Of a stretch of DNA of 56,187 nucleotides, positions 12,689 to 22,500 are shown one piece after another. The stretch lies in NCBI GenBank assembly GCA_028456385.1, contig JALNQF010000269.1, forward strand, positions 1 through 56,187. The letters are read 5' to 3'. The DNA comes from Ophiosphaerella korrae (Eukaryota; Ascomycota; Dothideomycetes; Pleosporales; Phaeosphaeriaceae). Below the pieces are notes generated by a model. The model was not told the DNA's origin and did no database searches. It saw nothing but the letters and a program-made list of their open reading frames with translations. Within the stretch, counting starts at the first letter, position 1. Each line of letters opens with the position of its first letter. The translations under genes were made by a program, and so were the position numbers.

Positions 12689-14383
12689 ACTACTCTATTC
12701 TTTTATAAGAACTATTCTACTATTTACTTACTAGAAAGATATATATAGTAGTTATTATTATAATAAAAGGTCTAATTAAGTATTATATACTATATTTCTC
12801 TACTCCTAGCTACTTTCTTTTAAGGTTTAGCTTATACTTTTAGTACTTCTTTTCTACCTTTAGTTATCTTTAACTAAGTTTCTTTATCTTTCTAAGGATC
12901 TTTACTTCTATAGTCTTTTACGAAGTATCCTAGCTTTCTATATTTATAATATACTATATCTTTTTTTTTCTTAGATTAGTAATCTTTTATATAGTAGCCT
13001 TTCTTACTATAGTTAAAGTATATAAAGTCTTTATTCTTCTTTTTCTTATTCTTATTAGTATTAAGAATTATAGGGTCTCCCTTATTATAGTTCTAGGTAG
13101 GTCTTTTATACTTGTTCTTCTTTTATTCTTAAAGATTGTTGTTAATTTATATTACCTATTACTTTAGAGCTTTTAGTATTCTTAGCTTTTCTATATAAAT
13201 TATTTTCTAGCGTATCTTTAAGTTTAATTTTTATTTAAATTTAAATTTTAAAGATAGCTTATTCTATTCTATATTTTGCGATAGTTATTTAAACTATAAT
13301 ACGTATTTAGGAATACTCTTATATTGTATAAGCTTCTTAAGCCTTTTTTTAGCTTATTAGGTAATATCTATATTCCTAAATACTACTCTTATTTGTCTAG
13401 TAAAGTATTTATAACTTCTAAAGATAGCTTTTATTTTATCCTTCTAGTTTATCTACGTATATATTATATAGGCTATCTAGTAAGGTTTAAACTATCTTAT
13501 TATATCTTCTTTAAGGTATATTCTAATATATATTACTTTCTTATCTTCTCTATTAAAGTATAGTACTTATATATTAATCTAAAGTTATACTAATACTATA
13601 AAAGGTCTTAGTTTCTCTCTTGTTCTATTAAATTTCTTAAGTACTAGTATCTTAGGTAGCTTCTTTATCGTACTTATTTCTAGACGTTATATAATTAGTT
13701 CTATCTAGTTTTATCCTTTAATAATAGCTTTAATTTAAGCTTTATTCTACTTTACGTATTCTTAGAGTTCTTTATTCTATATCTCTATAGCGTCGATTAC
13801 TATCTTTATATCTTCCTTTTCTAAGATTAGGTTATTTAGGTAGTCCTTAATTTACTTCTATACTATGTTATCTAATTTATAACTTCTTAAAGGTGCTTTA
13901 ACTTTTTTTTTAGTTAAACTTTCTACTATTATATTAGCTTAGACTATACGCTACTTATACTTTGCTTCTCTTAATAACTAAATTAGTAAGGTGTAATAGG
14001 TTGCCTATCGTTATCTATAGTAATCCTTCTAAGGTATTAGTAGATTAAGAGCTAATAACAAAGGCTTGTGTTATAATCTATAATAGGCTATAAACAATAG
14101 AATAATTCCTCACAAGCGATGTTAACGTATTGTCGCTCCTAGTTAAAGATTAGATTACTAATACTATCCTAATAATACACCTTGTTGTAACTATATACTT
14201 TGCTAGTCCTCTAGCTTCGTAGCTTCGTGGGTGCTAAGCCTTACGAAGCCGCGAAGTTATTACGTGTCCTAATTATAATTAACTTCCTAATCTAGGTTGT
14301 TACCCTGCTTGTCTTGTACTTCGTTAGCACTTAAGTATTAGTCGATTAGTTCTATCTCGATTTCTCTTGTTATGCCTATAATA
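12689..14383 (-). mobile_element. element E: truncated chromovirus (gag plus 5' LTR)
   Basis: A minus-strand gag relic (12,689-13,991) is followed by its 5' LTR (13,992-14,383). The zinc-knuckle region is at about 12,925-13,045 and aligns with those of A, C and F. All of pol and the other LTR are missing. The left break is exactly at the end of element A's LTR. The short plus-strand open frame at 13,324-13,563 is antisense and accidental. Confidence 0.85.
13992..14383 (-). repeat. LTR of element E, the least mutated LTR in the window
   Basis: It starts TGTAATAGG with TG intact and ends CCTATAATA. It keeps many TpG and CpA dinucleotides lost in the other LTRs. The usual TAGATTA palindromes are replaced by a GC-richer hairpin: CTTCGTAGCTTCGT at 14,215-14,228 against ACGAAGCCGCGAAG at 14,243-14,256 (12 of 14 paired). 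It is the LTR closest to the gene island. Confidence 0.85.
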
Positions 14384-14775
14384 TTAATTTAACTACTATC
14401 TAAGTATAAAGCTATATAAAATTAGATCTATATACTTAAGGATTAGTAAGACTAATAATCTAGTACCTAATTACCTTAGTAGGCGATCTTAGGATCGCGT
14501 AATCCTCTTCTAGGCACTATTTTCTACTATACAAGGCTATCTAGGCTAACTATAAAGCTAGACTAACTTACTAGCTCTTTCTATACTCTATAGTATCTCT
14601 TAAGAGCTATAAGTTTGTTTTTATACTAATTTTTGTCAACTACTATACTAGAGACGCGAGTTATATCTACTGCCGCAGTAATCTACACTAATTACTTGTA
14701 CCTAGTATCTGCGCCTAGGCTGTAGTCTCTAGCACTAATTATAGACCTTATAAGAATTAACTGCATTAGCTCTGT
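14384..14775. other. transition zone between RIP-mutated and normal DNA
   Basis: AT-rich and moderately depleted in TpG/CpA, becoming more GC-rich rightwards. No open frame or recognisable repeat was found. It marks the edge of the heavily mutated domain beside the gene island. Confidence 0.55.
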
Positions 14776-14988
14776 CTATCTTAGTAGTACGTCTACCTGC
14801 GATTTAGCGGACAAGCTCAATGCCTTTGCCCTCGCCTTTGGCCTCGGCGTAGGTGCCGGCGTCGGCGTCGACGGCACTGTAGATGGCCAAGATGGTGAGC
14901 GTGATAGTGATAACTGCTCGCTCGCGAGCAGAGCCCACTGCTCGAGCCGCGGGTCGATGGGTATAACTGGTGGCGGCGGCGGCTCCAT
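14776..14988 (-). CDS. doubtful 70-aa proline-rich ORF
   Basis: The first ATG of this minus-strand frame is at 14,988-14,986. It would give a 70-residue protein beginning MEPPPPPVIPIDPRLEQW. A Ser/Pro/Thr-rich stretch and a basic Pro/Arg/Lys tract (PTPRPKARAK) follow. I recognise no family, signal peptide or membrane segment. GC-rich low-complexity sequence often leaves chance open frames. It lies at the border where RIP-type mutation starts, so it could also be the end of a gene truncated by the mutated zone. I could not find neighbouring exons. Confidence 0.25.
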   Translation of the reverse strand: MEPPPPPVIPIDPRLEQWALLASEQLSLSRSPSWPSTVPSTPTPAPTPRPKARAKALSLSAKSQVDVLLR

Positions 14989-15430
14989 GAGGTCGTGAAA
15001 GACCTGCGCACTGAAGAGGCTAGGACAAGTTTGCACTAAACACGGCAGCAATCGCGTCTCTCAAATTCGGTTAGGTGGGTGGCACCGACCGGTGGGTCCT
15101 CGGCCACCTACTCGGCTCTACTACTCGCGCACTGGAGGTCGCACTGGCTGCTCCAACGCGCGCGCACCAAACAGGGCCCTAGTGCAGTAACATACGCCTC
15201 GAGACAGTAGCCAGCCTCGATGGGACTAAGTTCCGCGCCCCACTGGCCATGATCATCAGCCCCAAGGCATAAACGTTTGGCGTGAGGAGCTTATTCCACG
15301 CGCCGAAAAAGCAGTAAGCATGATGGAGTGAAAATATGATGCGGGGTCACTGCCGTCCATGCTGGAGGCCCGTGCCAGGCTCCGACTGAGACCTTACCTC
15401 ACCTGTCCGAAACAGGCATAGACCTGCGCG
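14989..15430. other. GC-normal upstream region of the topoisomerase gene
   Basis: Normal base composition and no convincing coding frame in either direction. It probably holds the promoter of the plus-strand topoisomerase gene. A CACGCGCCGAAAAA stretch near 15,297-15,310 loosely resembles cell-cycle boxes of the CRCGAAAA kind, but this is weak. Confidence 0.5.
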
Positions 15431-15439
15431 TGTCCAGAG

Positions 15440-15445
15440 ACGCGT
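15440..15445 (+). promoter_or_regulatory. possible MluI cell-cycle box (ACGCGT)
   Basis: A perfect ACGCGT palindrome lies 64 bp before the proposed ATG of the topoisomerase gene. In fungi this motif binds MBF, which drives G1/S transcription of DNA-replication genes. A hexamer can occur by chance, so the role is inferred from the motif and the gene's function. Confidence 0.4.
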
Positions 15446-15455
15446 CGTTCGGAGG

Positions 15456-15467
15456 TAATATATATAT
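15456..15467 (+). promoter_or_regulatory. possible TATA-like element
   Basis: TAATATATATAT lies about 45 bp upstream of the proposed start codon, inside otherwise GC-normal sequence. It could be a TATA box or an AT-rich part of the 5' UTR. Confidence 0.35.
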
Positions 15468-15508
15468 TGCCTTTCCGGTCTGTATCAACGCCAAACACAC
15501 GATCCGCT

Positions 15509-17673
15509 ATGGTGGTAAGAACAGTGTTATGCGTTGCGGAAAAGCCATCGATTGCGAAAGCAATTGCAAACCACTTGGGAGATCAAGTGACTACAGTGAG
15601 CACAGACGTGCGCAATCCGCCAGTCGAGCTAATGGCGTGCAGCATAACATCCAAGGCAATCCGTATGTGAAGAACTACCAATTCGACTACACCTTTCCGC
15701 AATGGGGTCGCTGCAGTGTCACGATGACCTCTGTGCTAGGCCACCTCCTCAACCACGAGTTTGAGCCCCGATACAAGAGCTGGACTTCATGCGACCCATC
15801 TGCGCTTTTTGACGCTCGCATCGAGGTTTTCGTTAGTAGCAACGGAAAGTCTATTGCAGACAATATCAAGCGACACGCTCGCCGGGCCGACGTGCTCTAT
15901 ATCTGGACCGACTGCGACCGCGAAGGTGAACACATAGGCACCGAGATTCGGTCAGTGGCAGCGCAAAGCAACCAGGCTCTGGGTCGCGCTGGCGGCACAG
16001 TAAGGGCACATTTCTCTAACATTGAAAGAGCGCATATCATTCACGCCGCACAGCATCCCGCCGATCTCGACGAAGCGCAAGCCGACGCAGTAGCTTCTCG
16101 TATCGAGCTCGATCTTCGTGTGGGCGCAAGCTTCACCCGGCACCTCACTCTAAGTCTTCGTCCTGTGCTCCAGCGAGGCAACCCGCCAGAAGCCTCTCAA
16201 TTAATCAGCTACGGGAGCTGTCAGTTTCCTACGCTTGGCTTCATCGTCGAGCGCTACTTTCGTGTCCGGAATTTTATCCCAGAACCATTCTGGGGCATCA
16301 ACTTGATGTATCAAAAAGCTAGAATAAGGGTAAACTTTAGTTGGGCTCGTAAACACCTCTTCGATAGAATGGCAGTTGTTATTCTCTATGAGTGGTGTCT
16401 TACTTCGCAGAATGCTCAGGTCCAAAAGGTTAAAACTAAGCCAACGAGCAAGTGGAAACCCTTACCGTTGACTACTCTAGAGCTTCAGAAGTGCGGCAGC
16501 AGATTCCTCGGAATGGACAGTCAAAAGGTTCTGCAGCTTGCAGAAAAGCTATACCAAAAAGGTTGGATTAGCTACCCTCGAACCGAGACAGATCAGTTCG
16601 ATCAAGGTATGGACCTTCGCGGCCTCGTCCAGAAGCAGACGCAGGGCGGCCGCTGGGCTGGTTATGCAATGGCGCTGGTCGAAGGAGGCTTTTCGTGGCC
16701 CCGCAACGGACGTAATAATGATAAGGCCCACCCGCCTATCCACCCAGTCAATTTCGTCAATCCAACTACGCTCTCACATGAAGAGCAGCGTGTCCATGAG
16801 TTCGTCATCCGGCGCTTCCTGGCATGCTGCAGCAAAGATGCCCAGGGGTCAAAGACTGAGATTAGTATTCTCTATGGACCGGAAACATTCAATGCATCTG
16901 GCCTTGTAATATTAGAGCGCAACTATCTCGATGTCTACATTTACGATCGGTGGGGCAACCAAGAACTTCCCCCGTTTATCGAAGGCGAGGTCTTCGAGCC
17001 GACCGAAGCTATTCTTAGTGAAGGTAAGACGTCACCACCTGGATATCTAACTGAACCGGACCTGCTTGCACTGATGAACGCGAATGGTATCGGCACTGAT
17101 GCTACAATGGCCGACCATATTGTCACAATTATAGGCCGACAATATGTCGAAGCCAGAGCTCAGCCAAGACAGGCGCGGCATGGAAATGACGAAGAAGAGT
17201 CCGAGGAGTTGCCAGCCCAAGCGAGAGTCGGAAATAGTCGTAGAGGTAGAACTGCGGTAGCCCGTCGTGGTGCCGGCAGGAATAGCGGTGCCGGCCGCGG
17301 CGGCGCTGTAACAGGTGTTCGGGAATTCATACCCACGACGCTAGGGGTCGCTTTGGTTGAAGGCCACGAGAATATGGGGTTCGAGACTAATTTGACGAAG
17401 CCTTTTTTACGCAAGGAGGTAAGATAACGTCTTTGATCAATCTCCATCACGGGCTGCTACTGACAGGCGTAGATGGAGCTGAAGATGAATGCCATATGCA
17501 ATGGACAAGCGACAAAGGCTCGGGTCGTGAAAGAAACTATCGAGCAGTATCGAGGGGTCTATGCTCGCATGCAGCAACATCCGGACGTCCTTCGTACGGT
17601 GAGGACTGAGTCTCGGCGTACCTACTTCTCCGCTGATGTGATTGTAGGCTGTTCGGAAGTATGTTTTCGGTGA
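15509..17673 (+). CDS. TOP3: DNA topoisomerase III (type IA), three exons
   Basis: A type IA topoisomerase makes a transient 5'-phosphotyrosine break in one strand and passes another through it. In eukaryotes it works in the nucleus with a RecQ helicase and RMI1 to dissolve recombination intermediates. Exons are 15,509-15,586, 15,643-17,418 and 17,473-17,673, giving 684 aa; yeast Top3 has 656. The Toprim domain has Glu11 (VAEKPS) and DCDREGE at residues 116-122. SYGSCQFPTLG lies at 215-225. The catalytic Tyr337 is in SYPRTETD, followed by KAHPPIHP near 387. GIGTDATM is at 508-515. An acidic, then Arg/Gly-rich insert fills about 532-585 before FIPTTLG. I chose ATG 15,509 because it reads straight into the Toprim strand; the longer frame starting at 15,430 has no ATG and lacks this motif. 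No key residue is missing. The last ~35 residues are uncertain. Confidence 0.93.
15587..15642 (+). other. intron 1 of the topoisomerase gene (56 nt)
   Basis: The donor is GTGACT, the acceptor GTGCAG, and a GCTAAT branch-point match lies just before the acceptor. Removing it joins two frames in phase 0 and unites the N-terminal Toprim strand with the NPYVKNYQFDY segment, as in the family. Without splicing the two halves are in different frames. Confidence 0.88.
17419..17472 (+). other. intron 2 of the topoisomerase gene (54 nt)
   Basis: The donor is GTAAGA, close to the fungal consensus. The branch-point candidate is TACTGAC near 17,458-17,464 and the acceptor is GCGTAG. Splicing in phase 0 joins PFLRKE to MELKMNAIC, which restores the usual C-terminal core of topoisomerase III. 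Reading through would stop after two codons. Confidence 0.88.
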
Positions 17674-17814
17674 AGTAAACTGAGGATTGTCTACCTCACC
17701 ATCGAACCCTACCAGTTGCATCTCAACCTACCATCCTGTGCAAGACTTTGATTAACTCGCTCGGCTATTGTGGCCACTGTTTCGCACGCAGTTGCCTACG
17801 ACCGTTGTGGGCTA

Positions 17815-17925
17815 GATGATGTAGGAGAATTTTTAGATACCAAAACAGGGACATGGTACTTCACACGCGGCCTCCTTTATCAACGCGGGTACCTATTTTA
17901 CGGACCACCCGGAGCCGGAAAATTG
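17815..17925 (+). pseudogene. BCS1-like AAA ATPase fragment
   Basis: The plus-strand frame reads [20 protein letters not shown] and then [15 protein letters not shown]. This matches the stretch of mitochondrial BCS1-type AAA ATPases that leads into the Walker A loop. These proteins help insert the Rieske iron-sulphur protein into complex III; many fungi also have paralogues of unknown function. The match ends right after the Walker A lysine: the usual Thr/Ser is Leu. No Walker B, sensor or BCS1 N-terminal region could be found in any frame within 1 kb, and the frame has no ATG in front of the match. It is most likely a relic. A donor GTCTCT at 17,928 could in theory start an intron, but no continuing exon was seen. 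Confidence 0.65.
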
Positions 17926-18640
17926 GTCTCTATATGTATTACAACAATGGAAAAAGCGCCATTACGGTGCTGTGGCGAAGCAAACTTGTTTTGCGATAAA
18001 TTGAGGCTCTGCACGAAGTAGGCTCGCAAGGCGCAAACGCGAGGGTGATTTTTAGATGCGAAGGTGGCTACACGTTCCGTTTTATTCTGCATCACCTGAC
18101 TTGGTGTTTTAAACTACTTTTGATCCACGTGAAGTCGGAGCACCGCTTACATTTCTCATCACACTAGACATCTCGCTACGTGCGACATGACGTTATGTCT
18201 GTTGTCTTTGCCATCTATGTGAACCGTCTCGTGATTAATGAACCTTACGACATTCACCACCCCTTTTTTCGGTTGCCTTACAGAGCAGTTTGCCGTCTTC
18301 TTCGCGTTCTGGATACTGCCGGATATCCTTGACAATGGGTATGGTGCATGGATCATCTTGGTGGGCTGTCGCTCGATTGATTAATTGATTGATTTGATCC
18401 TACTCGGTTTCAGCCGCGTTTTCTCCGCAGCTATGCCCGGTTGGCTAGCTTAGGCCCTATTTAGTAACTGTATTGGAGAGGCCGGCACGACCTCTAGTAA
18501 GCTTACAAAGCAGTATTGGAGTTGTATTCGGGCTCGTGTTTAGTAATCGCGTAGGTACTAGAGGCAGCAGGTCAACTGACTATGGATTTGCCTCGGTTGA
18601 GATAGCGCCAAACTACAACAGGTATATTAACCGCTTTTAG
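17926..18640. other. GC-normal DNA with no recognised gene
   Basis: No convincing coding frame. A 65-codon minus-strand frame (18,159-18,356) has no recognisable features. A run of ATTGATT-like repeats sits near 18,375-18,395. From about 18,600 the composition falls to the AT-rich, RIP-like state of the right flank. Confidence 0.5.
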
Positions 18641-19153
18641 CTAAAAAAAAAATTCTCATCTTTACTAAACGAAAGTTTATAGTTAGATAAACTTTTCTCT
18701 AATAGTAGATTTACTTAATAGCTTATTTATGCTATACAACCTATCTAGTATTTAGTAACTAACTTCTACTAATATTAACCTTAGTTTTAAAATTAGTAAC
18801 GAGTTTACTTTGCCTATATACCTAACTAGTAGTAATAATAGTAGTAGTAACTAGGTATAAACAAATAAAACGTTATCTAAACGTAATTTTAATATATTCT
18901 AGGATAATAGGATACTTTTTACTACTAGTAGTAGTTAAGGAGGCCTACTAACTATAGTAGACGTCTAATATATCCCTATAGTTTCTATATATCCTAAATA
19001 CTTAGAGAATAGGCTAGCGTATATTATTCTAATAATTAGAAAAAGTAATAGGAGCTTACTAGACTATAAGACAATCCTTAGCTACGTAAGTAAGATATAA
19101 AGATATAGATTATATTTAGAATATATACTAAGCGTATTTAGGTTCTAATATAC
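18641..19153. other. RIP-degraded segment, first part of the split pre-insertion locus
   Basis: AT-rich, with a plus-strand frame that looks like decayed coding sequence near 18,950-19,150 (contains YPKYLENRLAYIILIIRKSN). Family not recognised. It is interrupted by element F and continues at 26,459. Confidence 0.5.
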
Positions 19154-19592
19154 TATAATAGGGTCGCTTGTTATTAACTACAAATAACTACTTTCTAGAG
19201 AGTATAGTAGATTAAAAGTTAATAGTAAAAGTACTTATTATAATCTAGTAATAAGCTTATAAACAATAGAATAATTCCTAATAAGTAATATTAATATATT
19301 ATCGCTCTTAGTTAAATATTAGATTACTAATACTATCTTACTAATATATATTACTACTAACTATATACCTACACTAATCTATTACGTATCTTTATTGATT
19401 ACTTTAATCTATTACGTATCTTTATAGATTACTTTAATCTATTATATATAATTATAGATTACTTTATATTATATATTTAGGTTATAGTTTATTTCTTTAT
19501 CTAGGTTATTACTCTACTTATCTTATACTTTGTTAGTACTTAAGTTAGGACTAATTAGTTCTATCTTAATTTCTCTTGTTATACCTATAATA
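19154..19592 (-). repeat. LTR of element F (3' in coding orientation)
   Basis: 439 bp, starting TATAATAGGG and ending CCTATAATA. It has the conserved core and about three TAATCTATTACGTA palindromic units at 19,375-19,465. The open frame 19,530-19,724 that crosses its end is chance. Confidence 0.85.
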
Positions 19593-22500
19593 CTATTCCC
19601 CTCTTTAGATAAGTTCTTATTTTACTATCTTAGAGCTAAGGTTATTAATCCTATTTCTTTATTACTATTAAGTTCTTTATCCTCTCTCTTTATACTTACT
19701 AAGTCTACTTTTTATTATCTTTAATTAGTAGATTATATATTACGCTATAGTATTATAATATTTTTTTATTCTTATTATAAGTCTTTAAACCCTCTATTAG
19801 TTTATCTTTCTTTAAAGTATAGTAAAGCTTATAAGGTATATATTTATACTAATACTTACTTATCTTATAACTTATCTAGCGTATCTCTAGTAGAATATAG
19901 GTTAAGAATACTTATTCGCGTATCTATACTTATTTATAACAAGGAGAGCTATTAACTATACTTAAGAAAAACTATCTATATAGATTATAGAGGCTAAAAA
20001 GGAATATAACTAGATTCTAAGTATATAAGTAAAAAATTATACTTATTTAGCTTATCTTTATAAAATAAAAGCTTTAAATAATAAAAAGTCTATCTCTTAG
20101 TCTATCTTCTTAGAGTCTAAGCTAGATTTTAAGGATATAGTAGAGGCTACTTAGGCTCCTACTATATTAAGTATATCTAACGCCTCTTAACTTACTATTA
20201 ATAACGCGAGTTTCCTTAGTTTACTACTAGGCGTTCTAGAAGATTTTAATTTTAGAACTCCTCTAGTTTCTTAGAGTAATTAAGATTATCTTCTAGTTCC
20301 TATATACTTTCCTATAGTTATCTTTTCTTATCTATACCTATCTATTTTACTAGGTAGTAATTCTTTCTATTATAGAATTAGTATTATAAGATTTCTTTTA
20401 CTTTCTAGTCTTTTTATTCTCTTTACGTATCTACTTTATATACTAGTAGTTCTACTTCTTATAGTACTTTTTCTAGTAGTACTATATAGAATATTAGGTA
20501 TATCTTTATTTTATGTAGTAGTCTTAATTTAAATATTACTAATATAACTTTCTTTTCTATCTTATATAGTCTAATTTTTATATAATCTAGTTTTAAACTT
20601 AATTAATTACTCTTAATATTTCTATATACTAACTATATTTTTTCTCTCTCTTTAAATTAAGGTCTTTCCTAGTATTTTTTATTATAATATTTTACTATTT
20701 AATCCTATAGGAACTCTATATCCTATTATAGCTAATTATATATTTCTTTTATTCTATTAGTAAAGTTTTCTCTTCTTAGAGGCTAAGTTACTTTAAATCT
20801 TAGTATCTAGTATAACGTAGTTTATAAGTAAGTCGCGCCTATAAGTAAGTTTTGCCCCTAATTTTACTAAAGAAAATTAATAATCTAGAGTTTAATAACT
20901 CTATAACTACTTAATAGAATTCTCTAAAATTATTACTACTAAGCTATACTTAAATAAATATTCTAGTCCTAAGATTATTATACTCTAGCTAACGTAATAA
21001 AGAAGTTATTAAGGAAAAGCTTAAAAGGTCTATATATTTTTAATAAATTCTTAATAACTTCTATATTATATTAGCTTAGCCTTAGTAATCTTAGGATTAA
21101 AATATCTATATAGGTATAGCTTAGTAGTAAAACTTTTAGAAAATTCTATTAAGTAGTTATAGAGTTATTAAACTATAGATTATTAATTTTCCTTAGTAAA
21201 ATCAAGGGCGTAACTTATAGGCGTAACTTACTTATAAACTTCGTTATATTAGGATTAAATCTATAGTTTATAAAGAAAGGTAATACTCTTATTACTAAGT
21301 TTTTCGCACTATTATATACTAGTTATACTATAAGTAATAATAATACCTAATTATTCTAGTTGTAGTTAAAGTAGTATCTTAAGTACTATTCTACTATCTA
21401 GTTTATTTATTCTAATTATCTATTTATCTATAAGTAGTATACTATTAATATTTAATATTTAATTCCTAAAAATACTATTATTAATCCTTATAGTTTTAAT
21501 ATAAATATTATATTCTTATCTATAATAATCTTATCTAGAATACTATAGTAGCTAACTATAGTTCCTAGAACTTAATATATAGTAACTTCTATCCTACTTT
21601 TCTCTTTATATAGTCTAAAGTATAAGTACTTTATAAGCTTATCTACTATTATTAGGATTCTTTTATACTTAATTCCTAATATTAGGTTTTTTAACTTTAG
21701 TAACTTTATAATAAAGTCTATTGTAATAACTCTCTAAAGTTATTTTAGTATTTTAATTAGTTATAATATTCTATATAGTATATATCTACTATACTTATTT
21801 TTATAATATTTTATATAATCTTATAGTACTTCTATTACTACTTATTTTACTTTTAGAATATAGTAGTTACTTAAAAGCCTATCTAATATTTTATTAATAC
21901 TCTAGTATCTATATACTAGTAGTTTATAAAACTATTATATAAATTCTATTTATATTTTATTTAGAATATAAGTTCTTCTATAGGCTTTTATAAGTCTTTC
22001 TTAGATCTTAAGCTTTTTATATTTTTTTAGAAGCTTTTTATATTTCTTCTTAAATTTATTAATTTATTTTATTACTTTTTTTCTTAAGTATTATAGCTAT
22101 TCTAGGTATATTTAAGATTAAGTATCTATTATTATTCTTTACTAAAACTATACTAGTAGTATTTACTTCTTCTTATAAGTCTAGTCTTTTACTTAAAGTA
22201 TCTATAAATTAGTTATCTTTACTTTTTATATATATAATCTTAAGATTAAATATTAATAAATATTCTTACTATATTATATAGTATTATAATAAGTCTTTAT
22301 TTATTATAAATCTTATAAGATTCTTATAGTCTATATAGACTTTTATTTAATACTTTACTTTTTATAAATATACTCTCTATTACTTAAATACTTTATAGAT
22401 TACTAGTATTTTCTTATTATAAATTAAGTAGTTAAGCTCTACTAGCTTTATTTTCTTAGTAAAGTACTTAACTAGATATTCTTATCTTATATCTTAGTCT

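Noticed and set aside
11622..13563. Two similar Tyr/Ser/Phe-rich open frames (11,622-11,831 and 13,324-13,563)
   Set aside because: Both lie antisense to the gag relics of elements A and E. Their similarity reflects the shared retrotransposon, not a gene family.
15430..15508. Longer N-terminus for the topoisomerase from an unspliced frame
   Set aside because: That frame has no ATG at its start and replaces the Toprim strand with unrelated residues. The 56-nt intron model restores the family sequence.
16538..16909. 123-codon frame inside the topoisomerase gene and several antisense frames
   Set aside because: Shadows of a GC-normal coding exon, with no recognisable features of their own.
18159..18356. 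65-codon minus-strand frame downstream of the BCS1 fragment
   Set aside because: No family, no signal peptide and no supporting splice sites. Considered as a small effector-like gene, as found in some AT-rich fungal isochores, but nothing supports it.
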